The notes under the pieces are model-generated. The model worked only from the letters and a program-made list of their open reading frames with translations. It was not told where the DNA came from and ran no database searches. Position numbers and translations under genes: made by a program. This document shows, in pieces, positions 6,315-14,406 of a stretch of DNA of 17,984 bases. Within the stretch, counting starts at the first letter, position 1. Every line of letters begins with the position of its first letter. The DNA comes from RGIG7332 sp045589235 (GTDB taxonomy: Bacteria > Bacillota > Clostridia > Oscillospirales > JAAYXM01), in the NCBI GenBank assembly GCA_045589235.1, contig JAZNOR010000082.1:1-17984 (forward strand). The letters are read 5' to 3'.

Positions 6315-7102
6315 AACGTCTCCTTGATCAGTTCAATCGCTTCGCCAACTTCGCCACGCGGTGCGACATTCAAATTCACATCAACACCCGGAATTATTCC
6401 TGCTTCAAGTAAATGTCTGTGCACCGTTTCATACGCGCACTTCGGTGTGTTATTTTCTGCGCTTAAATGCCCGAGAATGATACACTTGCACCCGTGACGC
6501 GCTGCATAAACAGCAGCTTCGGCACCGTCGTTGTTTGATAAATGCCCGTGCTCACTCGAAATTCTATTCTTCAGCACCTGCGGATATCTTCCGTATTTCA
6601 ACATATTTTTATCGTAATTTGTTTCAATGAGAAGCAAGTCAAGACCACACATATTTCCAAGAAGTTCTTCGGATACAAAGCCTAAGTCTGTAACTGTCAT
6701 AATTCTAAAACCGTCAAATTCAAACAGATATGCAACGCTGTCCGCAGTATCGTGCGATGTAAAAATCGGGGTCACTTCAAAACCTTTAAATTCCGTTTTT
6801 GCATCTATTGTAACGATTTCAATTTGCGGATAGCTTGAATTTAAACTTTTCGCGGTCTCAGGTGCAGCAAAATACACGCAATTCTTATGATTTTTCGCCC
6901 ACACCTCAAGACCTCGTATATGGTCACCATGCTCATGGGTGATAAACACCGCTGATATTTTCTCGTGTGATATACCAATGCTTTGAAGCCCGGTACAAAT
7001 TGCTCTGTTTGAAATTCCTATATCAATAAGTATATGATTATCTTCAAATGATAAAACTGCGCAGTTCCCGTCTGACCCGCTTGCAAGCGTGCAAAATTTC
7101 AT
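6311..7102 (-). CDS. walJ: WalJ/YycJ metallo-beta-lactamase-fold hydrolase
   Basis: A 263-aa protein of the YycJ (WalJ) branch of the metallo-beta-lactamase superfamily, a putative metal-dependent exonuclease/hydrolase linked to the coordination of cell division with DNA replication. The N-terminus FCTLASGSDGNCAV is the family signature. Metal ligands can be picked out: THEHGDH (55-61), His117 in SHDTADS, Asp139, and His212 in GHLSAENN; a further His187 lies in GHLSN. The ATG has GGAG seven bases upstream. In B. subtilis walJ directly follows walI, whereas here murA and a terminator come between, so walJ relies on read-through or on a promoter I cannot identify. The substrate is not certain. 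Confidence 0.93.
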   Translation of the reverse strand: MKFCTLASGSDGNCAVLSFEDNHILIDIGISNRAICTGLQSIGISHEKISAVFITHEHGDHIRGLEVWAKNHKNCVYFAAPETAKSLNSSYPQIEIVTIDAKTEFKGFEVTPIFTSHDTADSVAYLFEFDGFRIMTVTDLGFVSEELLGNMCGLDLLLIETNYDKNMLKYGRYPQVLKNRISSEHGHLSNNDGAEAAVYAARHGCKCIILGHLSAENNTPKCAYETVHRHLLEAGIIPGVDVNLNVAPRGEVGEAIELIKETL

Positions 7103-7117
7103 ATTTATACTCCATTT

Positions 7118-7140
7118 AAAAAAGCGCAGAAATTCTGCGC
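7118..7140 (-). terminator. Intrinsic terminator between murA and walJ
   Basis: GCGCAGAA and TTCTGCGC (7124-7131 and 7133-7140) form a near-perfect palindrome, realistically a 6-7 bp GC-rich stem with a short A/T loop. On the minus strand it is followed by TTTTTT. It starts 13 bases after the murA stop codon and ends 15 bases before the walJ start, so it separates murA from the downstream genes while leaving room only for the walJ ribosome binding site. Confidence 0.8.
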
Positions 7141-7152
7141 CCTTTGTTTTCT

Positions 7153-8442
7153 TTATTGTGCTTTTTGAATCGCCGGCCCGTCAGGGACTTCGACACGAGC
7201 AATTTTGGCGCCGACCTTGCGAAGCTTTGCAACTATATCTTCATATCCACGCTCTATATAATTTATATCCTCAATCTCGGTTATTCCATTTGCCGCAAGG
7301 CCTGCGATAACCATAGCCGCACCTGCGCGCAAATCACACGCCTTAACAGGCGCACCGTTTAAATGACTGCAACCTTCAATCATGGCAACTTTACCATCGA
7401 CCTGAATGTTTGCACCCATACGCTTTAACTCTTCAACATAGCGGAAACGATTGTCCCACACGCTTTCGGTAATAACGCTCATACCATCAGCAAGGCTTAA
7501 CAGCACTGCAACCTGCGGTTGCATATCTGTTGGAAAACCCGGATACGGAAGAGTTTTAATATTAGTCTTTTTAAGAGAACCTGTTCTTTTAACAAAAACA
7601 GAATCATCAAACTCGCTGACTTCAACGCCCATTTCAACAAGCTTTGCCGTTATGCACTCAAGATGCTTCGGAATTACGTTTTTAATCAGTAAATCGCCGC
7701 CTGTTGCCGCCGCTGCAACCATATATGTTCCCGCTTCAATCTGGTCGGGGATAATTGCATAAGTGCCGCCTGCCATTTTTTCAACACCGCGGATTTTAAT
7801 CACATCAGTACCGGCACCGGAAATATCTGCGCCCATCGAATTTAGGAAGTTTGCAAGGTCAACTATATGCGGCTCCTTTGCGGCGTTTTCAATCACCGTC
7901 ATACCTTCAGCAAGGCATGCCGCAATCATAATATTCATTGTTGCGCCGACCGATACAACGTCAAGATAAACCGATGTGCCTTTAAGTCGCGCACTGCTTT
8001 CTGCAACAACGAATCCGTTTTGAATTTCAACATCTGCGCCGAGTGCGCAAAAGCCTTTGATATGCTGGTCAATCGGGCGAACGCCAAAATAGCAGCCTCC
8101 GGGTAAAGCAACCTGAGCTTTGCCAAATCTGCCAAGTAATGAGCCGATAAGATAATACGATGCACGAATTGTTCTTACCATATCATACGGCGCCTTATGA
8201 GTTCGAAGTTTTGTGCAGTTAATTTCAACGCAAGACGAATTTATAAGCTTAACATCCGCGCCGAGCTCTCTTAAAATGTCAAGCATAAGCGTAACATCTG
8301 AGATAGCGGGAATATTTTCAATGCGACAAACGCCTTCGACTAAGATAGTCGCCGGAAGGATTGCAACTGCTGCGTTTTTTGCACCGCTGATATTTATCTC
8401 ACCGTGAAGCGGACGACCGCCCTCGATAATATACTTAGTCAA
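7153..8442 (-). CDS. murA: UDP-N-acetylglucosamine 1-carboxyvinyltransferase
   Basis: The first committed enzyme of peptidoglycan synthesis: it transfers enolpyruvate from PEP to UDP-GlcNAc in the cytoplasm. At 429 aa it has full family length. SGAKNA carries Lys22, and PGGCYFGVRPIDQHI carries Cys117, the active-site loop cysteine that reacts with PEP and is the target of fosfomycin, so the enzyme should be sensitive to it. Two inside-out alpha/beta domains are consistent with the repeats of the EPSP-synthase fold. The start is a TTG, with GGAGGT eight bases upstream and the standard family N-terminus (KYIIEGGRPLHGEI). It sits inside the wal locus, between walI and walJ, with its own sigma-A-type promoter and a terminator. 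Many Firmicutes carry two murA paralogues; which one this is cannot be told here. Confidence 0.96.
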   Translation of the reverse strand: MTKYIIEGGRPLHGEINISGAKNAAVAILPATILVEGVCRIENIPAISDVTLMLDILRELGADVKLINSSCVEINCTKLRTHKAPYDMVRTIRASYYLIGSLLGRFGKAQVALPGGCYFGVRPIDQHIKGFCALGADVEIQNGFVVAESSARLKGTSVYLDVVSVGATMNIMIAACLAEGMTVIENAAKEPHIVDLANFLNSMGADISGAGTDVIKIRGVEKMAGGTYAIIPDQIEAGTYMVAAAATGGDLLIKNVIPKHLECITAKLVEMGVEVSEFDDSVFVKRTGSLKKTNIKTLPYPGFPTDMQPQVAVLLSLADGMSVITESVWDNRFRYVEELKRMGANIQVDGKVAMIEGCSHLNGAPVKACDLRAGAAMVIAGLAANGITEIEDINYIERGYEDIVAKLRKVGAKIARVEVPDGPAIQKAQ

Positions 8443-8472
8443 GCTCCCGCACCTCCAATAAATATATATTTT

Positions 8473-8501
8473 AGTATAACACTCTTCAAGTTAAAAATCA
8501 A
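8473..8501 (-). promoter_or_regulatory. Sigma-A-type promoter of murA
   Basis: On the minus strand TTGATT (8496-8501) and TATACT (8473-8478) are separated by exactly 17 bases, with TGT directly before the -10 (extended -10). Both hexamers are near consensus. Transcription would start near 8466, leaving a leader of about 24 bases that contains only the GGAGGT site and the TTG start. There is no terminator between walI and this promoter, so wal read-through can add to it. Confidence 0.72.
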
Positions 8502-8508
8502 TTATTTT

Positions 8509-9342
8509 TTATTCTATATTCATTGCTTTTCCATTCATCGCATTTATATAGGTATCTCTGCCGTCAACTGTTATTTTCCAAATAGGAACGGCATACAAAA
8601 TTTCATTATGCGCATTACCTGCTCCTGAGCTTATATTAAATCCTCCGGAAATAGCATTAATTTTTCCTGAATATATACCGTTATTATTTAAAATTTCAAT
8701 TAAATTAACTAGTACGCCCGTTATATCCTGTGGTGGATTGCCGCGCAGAACATCACTTTTACTCCCAAGTCTTCTTCCGTGGATTTTAGCGCTGTTGTCG
8801 CTCATAACAACTATGTTTATTTTGCAGTTATACACCGGGATTCCGAGATATGTTTGCATTGCAACTATGTGAATGTTACCATACTCATCAGATGTTTGAA
8901 TTTCATCTGATATCGTGATGTTCATACGCTTTGCAATTAAATGTGCAAGCTCCTTTGCATCAGCTTGCTGTGGTATGCTTTTCACCATTATTTCAAAGCT
9001 TCCGTCAGACTTAAAGCGCGCCTCACCCATTTCGGATTTATATACAGCTGTTACGCCACTTATTTCGCTATACTCACACTTACCAATAAACTGCTTTGCG
9101 ATTTTTTCTTCATTATCGCGGTTGCGTTCAGCAGATATCGGGTAAAGTACACTTCCTTTTCGTGGAATTTGATTTGTTTCAATCATAAATCCACGTTTAT
9201 TTAAAACTTCAACGGTGTTTTGAATGGTTTCCTCAACGTTGCGCGCATCTTTTATCGTTGATGTAATATACACAGCGAAAAGAAAAACATTTACTATCGC
9301 AAGCAGCACTATTAAAATGTTTTTAACACGCGGCCATTCCAT
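8509..9342 (-). CDS. walI: WalI/YycI regulator of the WalK kinase
   Basis: A 277-aa protein matching YycI in size and layout: a short cytoplasmic N-terminus (MEWPRVKN), one transmembrane helix at about 7-26 and an extracytoplasmic YycH-type domain. The MxWxRxKxIxI start is characteristic of the family. In B. subtilis WalI forms a membrane complex with WalH and the sensor kinase WalK and holds it in check through the transmembrane segments. It directly follows walH (15-bp gap) and has AGGTG six bases before the ATG. Sequence conservation in this family is low, so the call rests on the N-terminus, the domain layout and the gene order walR-walK-walH-walI. Confidence 0.88.
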   Translation of the reverse strand: MEWPRVKNILIVLLAIVNVFLFAVYITSTIKDARNVEETIQNTVEVLNKRGFMIETNQIPRKGSVLYPISAERNRDNEEKIAKQFIGKCEYSEISGVTAVYKSEMGEARFKSDGSFEIMVKSIPQQADAKELAHLIAKRMNITISDEIQTSDEYGNIHIVAMQTYLGIPVYNCKINIVVMSDNSAKIHGRRLGSKSDVLRGNPPQDITGVLVNLIEILNNNGIYSGKINAISGGFNISSGAGNAHNEILYAVPIWKITVDGRDTYINAMNGKAMNIE

Positions 9343-9357
9343 TTAAAACACCTGCCT

Positions 9358-10629
9358 TTACTTAATTTTCGTATACCACTTTGTTTCAATTCCGGATACG
9401 CCACCGTCAGTATATCTCAAGCTGAAATCAAATTCTTTTCCGTTTGTGATAGAAGCTATCGCCAGCTTTTGCGGAATCGGATACACTATACTTCCGCCGC
9501 TTTCATATTTGCGCATATAAAAGCCTATGTGCGTAACATGGTTTGCATCTATAATCACATCTGCGCAAGAGCCCGTTTCCTGCCTGTCCACAGGAACACC
9601 ACCAAAGCTCCAACCGTAATTGAACGTCCACCGATTGCCCTCTTGCGCAACATTTCTGATATACATTTTTCCGTCACCGCCCGCAAAATGTGAAAGTCTG
9701 GTAACGATTTCATTAGCCTCTTTTACCGTTTCGGCAAAAGTGAGTGCTATATCAGAAATAATCAAGCCTGCAGAGGCGTCGTTTTCCTTGTATTCACCGG
9801 TGTATTCAACATAGCCATCTGTGAAAATCTTTAAAACGTTCAGATCTTCTATATAAACACGTGTGCCGTCTTTTTCTGTATGTTTACCGCAAGTATTATA
9901 GTTCATACCGAAAACCTTTAAAAGGGCTATCATTTGTGCTTCATCAAAATTTTCAACCGCATTGCTGCCGTTTAACGTAAACGTTGATATTTTCCCGTCG
10001 AAAATCAACGTTTCAGGCTTCACTTTGCTGTTGCCCGATTCAAGAGCAAGCGTGCACTTTGCGGCATTCATAGAATCAATAAGTGACCGGATATCGTTCT
10101 CCGTAAGCTCGTGCCTCGCAACATAGCAAGCACCTGTGCGCGAATTTTTCACATACAATCCATCTGGCGACAATAAAACATAACGTGCACTCTGTATATA
10201 CTTATCACTATTTTCTGCATTTATCGAATCCGCAATCGCGCAAAGCGGAACATCACCCTCGTAATCAACAAGGATTCCGTTTTGCAAAAGCGCGGCATAC
10301 CACTTATCCTGACCACAAGCTGACATGGATGAGGCAGAATTAAACACATAACGCAGAGTATGTGTTATTTTTTCATACAGTCCATTAACACTTCCGTAGT
10401 GATACGCTGCGCCAAATCGCAAATCGTTTTTGCGATAGCTTATTGCAAACGGAATAACTGCTGCATGACCCTCTTCTATCATAACACTTGAAAGCTCGTT
10501 ATAGTCCTCATTCCACATAAAGCTTTGACTCGGCGAGACATCATAAAACCAAATGGAATATGTTAAAAAAACAGCACCGACAAAAAGCACGGTCAAAAGA
10601 AGTGTTTTAATTCGCTCCTTAGTTTTCAT
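9358..10629 (-). CDS. walH: WalH/YycH regulator of the WalK kinase
   Basis: A 423-aa protein with a basic N-terminus (MKTKERIK), one membrane helix at about 7-27 and a large extracytoplasmic part, as in YycH (about 455 aa in B. subtilis). The IKTLLLTVLF...YSIW segment is recognisably YycH-like. WalH works with WalI to control WalK autokinase activity. The reading frame extends further upstream inside walK, but the ATG at 10629 is the start: GAGG lies six bases before it and the YycH-type N-terminus begins there. That start overlaps the last 11 bases of walK, so translation is coupled. The C-terminal portion is poorly conserved in general, and the identification leans on position. Confidence 0.87.
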   Translation of the reverse strand: MKTKERIKTLLLTVLFVGAVFLTYSIWFYDVSPSQSFMWNEDYNELSSVMIEEGHAAVIPFAISYRKNDLRFGAAYHYGSVNGLYEKITHTLRYVFNSASSMSACGQDKWYAALLQNGILVDYEGDVPLCAIADSINAENSDKYIQSARYVLLSPDGLYVKNSRTGACYVARHELTENDIRSLIDSMNAAKCTLALESGNSKVKPETLIFDGKISTFTLNGSNAVENFDEAQMIALLKVFGMNYNTCGKHTEKDGTRVYIEDLNVLKIFTDGYVEYTGEYKENDASAGLIISDIALTFAETVKEANEIVTRLSHFAGGDGKMYIRNVAQEGNRWTFNYGWSFGGVPVDRQETGSCADVIIDANHVTHIGFYMRKYESGGSIVYPIPQKLAIASITNGKEFDFSLRYTDGGVSGIETKWYTKIK

Positions 10630-12409
10630 CCGGCACCTCACTGTCAACCTTAAAGCAGATATATACTGTTGTACCAACAGAAAGCTCGCTTTCAACATGT
10701 ATTGTTCCGCCGTGATATTCGACTATTTCCTTTGTAATTGCAAGGCCCAGACCCGTGCCGCCACGCTCACGTGATCGTGCCTTGTCCACGCGGTAGAAGC
10801 GGACAAAAATTCTCTCTAAATCTTCCTTTGGAATACCGAGACCCGTGTCTGAAACCGAAATTTCAACCTTATCGCCGCTGTTTTTAACTTCAACTGCAAT
10901 TTTACCACCATCCGGCGTATACTTAATTGCGTTTGAAATGATATTAACAAAAACCTGTTCAATTCTGCCCTTGTCACCATTTAACTGTGGAAGCGTATCA
11001 GGCACGTTAAGCGTTAAAGAGTGCTTGTGGTTTTTAGCATCAATTTCCATCGCGCGCACCACATTTTCAATGCTTTCTTTAAGTGAAAATTTTGAGAGTT
11101 TCCAATCCATCTTCGCATAGTCAAGGCGCGAAAGAATAAGAAGATCTTTAACAATTCTCGTCATTCTGTCCGTTTCATTTATAATTACACCGTAAAACTG
11201 CTTTTTCATCTCATCCTCAGGCTCACACATATCAAGAAGTGTTTCTGCATAGCTCTTAACATTTGTAAGCGGTGTTCGAAGTTCATGTGATACATTAGCA
11301 ACGAATTCACGGCGCGATGTTTCAAGCTTAAACTGCTCTGTAATATCGTGAATAACCGCGAGAGCACCACGTTCATCAGAATCGAAGGAAGCAAAAAAGA
11401 CTCTGAGTGTTCTGCCGGCTATCGGATATTCAATGCTGAGTGGTTTTTGACTACCCGCCGAAAGAACATTCTCAAATGCAATTTCGGTATCAAAGAAAAC
11501 GTCTTCAAAAGTGTTCTCCTCATCAGCAGAGATGCGCAGCATATCACTTGCAGCAGGGTTAATCTGAATGATTTTTCCATCGCTTGAAAATGCAACAACG
11601 CCGTCCTTCATATGCAAGAAGAGCGCATTCAGCTTATTTTTCTCGCTTTCGACCGTTTCAAGTGTTTCCTTAAGTGTTTGTGCCATAGTATTAAAAGTTT
11701 CAGTTAAAGTACCGATTTCGTCATCTGAGTGCACATCAAGCTTTTCTTTAAAATCACCCTGACTCATTCGCTTCGCACCAGCAGTTAAGTTCTCAATCGG
11801 AATTGTTATGTTTTTAGACAAAAGAAGACTGAGTAAAATTGCGATTATAAGACCAACTAATATGGCCTGTAAAATAATTGTAAAGAGCGAGTTTGTAAGT
11901 CTCTGAATTTCCTGTTTCGTATCTTTAACATAAATTATATACAAAACCTCGTCGTCTGCAATTATCGGAACTGCGCGGTCCATATACGACTTGAGCGTGC
12001 TTTTTTCCTGACCGATTTTACCGGCAAGTGCTGAAATAATTGCACTTGTTTTCTCAAGTTCATCATCACTTGTACCGGCGAGGAATTTACCGTTTTTTCC
12101 GTCTAAAATATAGAAGTTTCGCGAACTGTTTATACCAAGTGCAGTTGAATATGCATTAAGCGCACTTTTAAGCTGTGCGGCACCGTTTTCGCCCACAGCT
12201 TCTTCCTTAAGCATTGTAAACATACCCGTATTAAAAACTGAGTTCATCTGCTCGGTAAAGTCATTGTAATAATAAACACTTACGCGGTTAAACAAGAATG
12301 TGCCAACAACTGCCATTACCGAAACTATGAGCACTATGAGTATGAGCACCAGCTTCATATGTAAGCTTCGGAATTTAACTCCAAGCTGTTTTTTTATACC
12401 CCTACTCAT
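10619..12409 (-). CDS. walK: WalK/YycG-type sensor histidine kinase
   Basis: The membrane sensor kinase of the essential WalRK system that adjusts peptidoglycan hydrolase expression to cell-wall growth. At 596 aa it is close to the B. subtilis protein (611 aa). Domains in order: transmembrane helix 1 at about 19-40, an extracytoplasmic sensor at about 41-174, transmembrane helix 2 at about 175-198, HAMP at 199-251, a PAS domain at about 260-355, HisKA with the H box FVANVSHELRTPLT (369-382; phospho-acceptor His375), and HATPase_c with N box around Asn493, DTGLGIP (521-527) and GGTGLGL (550-556). All catalytic motifs are intact. The ATG overlaps the walR stop codon by four bases (ATGA). No strong ribosome binding site precedes it, so translation probably depends on coupling to walR. 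Confidence 0.95.
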   Translation of the reverse strand: MSRGIKKQLGVKFRSLHMKLVLILIVLIVSVMAVVGTFLFNRVSVYYYNDFTEQMNSVFNTGMFTMLKEEAVGENGAAQLKSALNAYSTALGINSSRNFYILDGKNGKFLAGTSDDELEKTSAIISALAGKIGQEKSTLKSYMDRAVPIIADDEVLYIIYVKDTKQEIQRLTNSLFTIILQAILVGLIIAILLSLLLSKNITIPIENLTAGAKRMSQGDFKEKLDVHSDDEIGTLTETFNTMAQTLKETLETVESEKNKLNALFLHMKDGVVAFSSDGKIIQINPAASDMLRISADEENTFEDVFFDTEIAFENVLSAGSQKPLSIEYPIAGRTLRVFFASFDSDERGALAVIHDITEQFKLETSRREFVANVSHELRTPLTNVKSYAETLLDMCEPEDEMKKQFYGVIINETDRMTRIVKDLLILSRLDYAKMDWKLSKFSLKESIENVVRAMEIDAKNHKHSLTLNVPDTLPQLNGDKGRIEQVFVNIISNAIKYTPDGGKIAVEVKNSGDKVEISVSDTGLGIPKEDLERIFVRFYRVDKARSRERGGTGLGLAITKEIVEYHGGTIHVESELSVGTTVYICFKVDSEVPDEN

Positions 12410-13107
12410 GCTTTAAACATATAACCCGCGCCGCGTCTTGTCATAATATACACAGGTTCTGCCGGGTTATCCTCAATCTTCTCACGAAGGCGGGGCACGG
12501 TAACGTCAACCGTGCGTAAATCACCAAAGTATTCGTAATTCCAAACCTTTTCCATAAGTTCTTCACGTGAATAAACGCAGTTTTTATTTGTTGCAAGGAA
12601 TTTTAAAAGCTCAAATTCGCGCGGAGTAAGCTCAACAAAATTGCCTTTTTTTGTTACAGCAACGCTGTTTAAGTCAATAACCAAATCGCCAAACTTCATA
12701 TTCGTTTCACTTGTCTTTACGCGTTCATCCTCTGTAATGTCAATCTCGCGGCGACGGATATTTGCCTTAACGCGCGCGAGAAGCTCACGCATTGAATAGG
12801 GCTTTGTCATATAGTCATCTGCACCGAGCTCAAGACCCAAAATTTTATCAACCTCTTCTTCACGCGCGGTGAGCATAATAATCGGGGTTGTCATTGAGCG
12901 TCTTATATACTTGCAAACCTCAAAGCCATCCATCTTCGGGAGCATCAAATCCAGAAGAATCAGATCAGGATTTTCGCGTGTTGCAACCTCAACACCCTCC
13001 TCGCCGTCAAGTGCTGAAACGACACGATACCCTTCGCGTTGTAAATTAAAGGTTAAAATGTCAACAATCGCCTTTTCGTCATCAATTATAAGAATTGTTT
13101 TCTCCAC
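12406..13107 (-). CDS. walR: WalR/YycF-type response regulator (OmpR/PhoB family)
   Basis: A 233-aa regulator: a receiver domain at 1-120 with the acidic pocket Asp9/Asp10, phospho-acceptor Asp53, Thr80 and Lys102, then a winged-helix DNA-binding domain at about 135-232. The segment WNYEYFGDLRTVDVTV and the GLELGADDY stretch are very close to WalR rather than to PhoP, which makes WalR the best call, supported by the walK-walH-walI genes after it. It controls autolysin and cell-wall genes. The start is GTG with GGGGTG seven bases upstream, overlapping the stop codon of the Nudix gene (4-bp gap), so part of its expression comes from the upstream operon. Odd point: residue 205, in the DNA-recognition helix, is Pro where the family normally has Arg. 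Confidence 0.94.
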   Translation of the reverse strand: MEKTILIIDDEKAIVDILTFNLQREGYRVVSALDGEEGVEVATRENPDLILLDLMLPKMDGFEVCKYIRRSMTTPIIMLTAREEEVDKILGLELGADDYMTKPYSMRELLARVKANIRRREIDITEDERVKTSETNMKFGDLVIDLNSVAVTKKGNFVELTPREFELLKFLATNKNCVYSREELMEKVWNYEYFGDLRTVDVTVPRLREKIEDNPAEPVYIMTRRGAGYMFKA

Positions 13108-13111
13108 AGTA

Positions 13112-13654
13112 CTACACCCCTCTTGCCAAAATTTCTTTTGTTTTAAGTATTGCTATCACTGTTTTAGCATCGTGAATTTCATCATTCATTGCCATTTCAT
13201 AGAGCTTTTCAAACGGAATTTTTAAAATTTCAAGATGCTCGCCCTCATCAGGGTGAGAGTTACCTGCACTAAGCCCCCGCGCAAGATACAAATGCAACAC
13301 TTCATTTATATATCCCGGCGACGGATACGCGTGCCCAAGTGAAAGAAACTCGGATGCATTATAACCCGTTTCTTCTTCCAACTCGCGTATTCCACATGTA
13401 AGAGGGTCTTCACCGTATTCAAGCTTACCTGCCGGAATTTCCAAAAGCTCGGTGTGATACGGATATCTGTGCTGACGCACACAAACAACATCTCCGCTAT
13501 CAAGAAGCGGGAGTATTGCAACGCCGCCCGGATGCTCACAAAGCTCACGTTTTGTAATTCGTCCGTCGCAAAGTTCAACCCTGTCAACGCGCAGGTTTAA
13601 AATTTTGCCCTTGTATATATACTCGCCGTCAAGCGTTTTTTCAGTAAATTTCAT
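13112..13654 (-). CDS. Nudix hydrolase, ADP-ribose pyrophosphatase type
   Basis: A 180-aa hydrolase that most likely cleaves ADP-ribose to AMP and ribose-5-phosphate. The Nudix box is complete at 76-98: Gly76, then GE (81-82), then RELEEETGY, fitting G-x5-E-x7-R-E-U-x-E-E-x-G-U. Before it stands the IPAG motif (73-76) and an N-terminal segment (EYIYKGKILNLRVDRVELCDG) typical of the NudF-like ADPRase group, including the RELCEHPGGVAILPL strand. A C-terminal HPDEGEHLEILKIPFEKL segment is also typical. The start is the ATG with GGTGAT six bases upstream, 15 bp after the esterase stop. It lies in a run with cinA, whose product acts on other NAD breakdown products. The exact substrate cannot be proven from sequence. 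Confidence 0.92.
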   Translation of the reverse strand: MKFTEKTLDGEYIYKGKILNLRVDRVELCDGRITKRELCEHPGGVAILPLLDSGDVVCVRQHRYPYHTELLEIPAGKLEYGEDPLTCGIRELEEETGYNASEFLSLGHAYPSPGYINEVLHLYLARGLSAGNSHPDEGEHLEILKIPFEKLYEMAMNDEIHDAKTVIAILKTKEILARGV

Positions 13655-13669
13655 TTTGCATCACCGTTT

Positions 13670-14404
13670 CTAAAATTGTGCCCCAATCGCCCAGGGAATA
13701 TAGTGCTGAATCTGTTTCGCCCAAACAGGCCAGGTGTGATCGCCTGCATCCTCTAAATATGTAAGGTCGAGGTGTTTTTCTCTTGCAAGGTAACGAAATC
13801 TTCTGTTTGTTGTATAGAGAAAATCCTCTGTTCCGCAAAACTGATAAAAACGCAAATTACCTGAATATGAATTTATTAGGCTAAATAAATCATTATCCGT
13901 GCCTGTAAGGTCTGCCCCTTCTCCAAAAACAAAGTTCATACAAATGGTTTTTCGCGCATCAATTGCGTCATTTACATGTTCGGATAAATCAAGAACGCCG
14001 GAAAAACTTGCCACTGTTTTATACATATCCGGGTTTTTGAGCGCAATTTTATATGCACCGTGCCCACCCATAGATACTCCTGCAATATGTCGTTCACCTT
14101 TTAAATTAAAATATCGCTCTGCGTGACGCGGAAGTTCATAAGCAATCTGCGTGTAGTATTTATATTCACGCGTATCCGTATAAAAACTATTCTTTGCATC
14201 GGGCGATATTATAACAACGCCGTATTTTTCAGCAAGTGGCTCTAAATCTGTATTGTCAAACCAAGAAAGATACGTGCCGTCAAGCCCGTGGAGCAAATAA
14301 AAAATGGGGGCTGTTTCAATATCAACGTCCTCGGGGATTACCGCGCGAAACGCAGTCCTTGTGCAGAGCACCTCCGAGTTATAAATGCAGTCAAAAATCG
14401 CCAT
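13670..14404 (-). CDS. Esterase-D-like alpha/beta hydrolase
   Basis: A 244-aa cytoplasmic serine hydrolase of the putative esterase family (PF00756 type: esterase D, S-formylglutathione hydrolase, tributyrin esterase). There is no signal peptide. Catalytic residues can be picked out: Ser111 in the nucleophile elbow GVSMGG (109-114), Asp194 in CGTEDFLY and His223 in DAGDHTWPVW. An oxyanion-hole stretch YLLHGLDGTYLSW (37-48) is also typical. The length fits the family (240-280). Its ribosome binding site (AGGAG) lies within the end of cinA, two bases separate the genes, and the start is ATG. The physiological ester is unknown. Acyl or short-chain esters are the family norm, but the neighbours give no specific hint. 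Confidence 0.9.
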   Translation of the reverse strand: MAIFDCIYNSEVLCTRTAFRAVIPEDVDIETAPIFYLLHGLDGTYLSWFDNTDLEPLAEKYGVVIISPDAKNSFYTDTREYKYYTQIAYELPRHAERYFNLKGERHIAGVSMGGHGAYKIALKNPDMYKTVASFSGVLDLSEHVNDAIDARKTICMNFVFGEGADLTGTDNDLFSLINSYSGNLRFYQFCGTEDFLYTTNRRFRYLAREKHLDLTYLEDAGDHTWPVWAKQIQHYIPWAIGAQF

Positions 14405-14406
14405 AA

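Noticed and set aside
8443..8508. Terminator between walI and murA
   Set aside because: Only weak A/T-rich self-complementarity is present, with no GC stem followed by a T-tract; the segment reads better as a promoter.
10630..10698. Upstream extension of WalH by 23 residues
   Set aside because: It overlaps the walK ATPase domain C-terminus; the ATG at 10629 has a good ribosome binding site and begins the YycH-type N-terminus.
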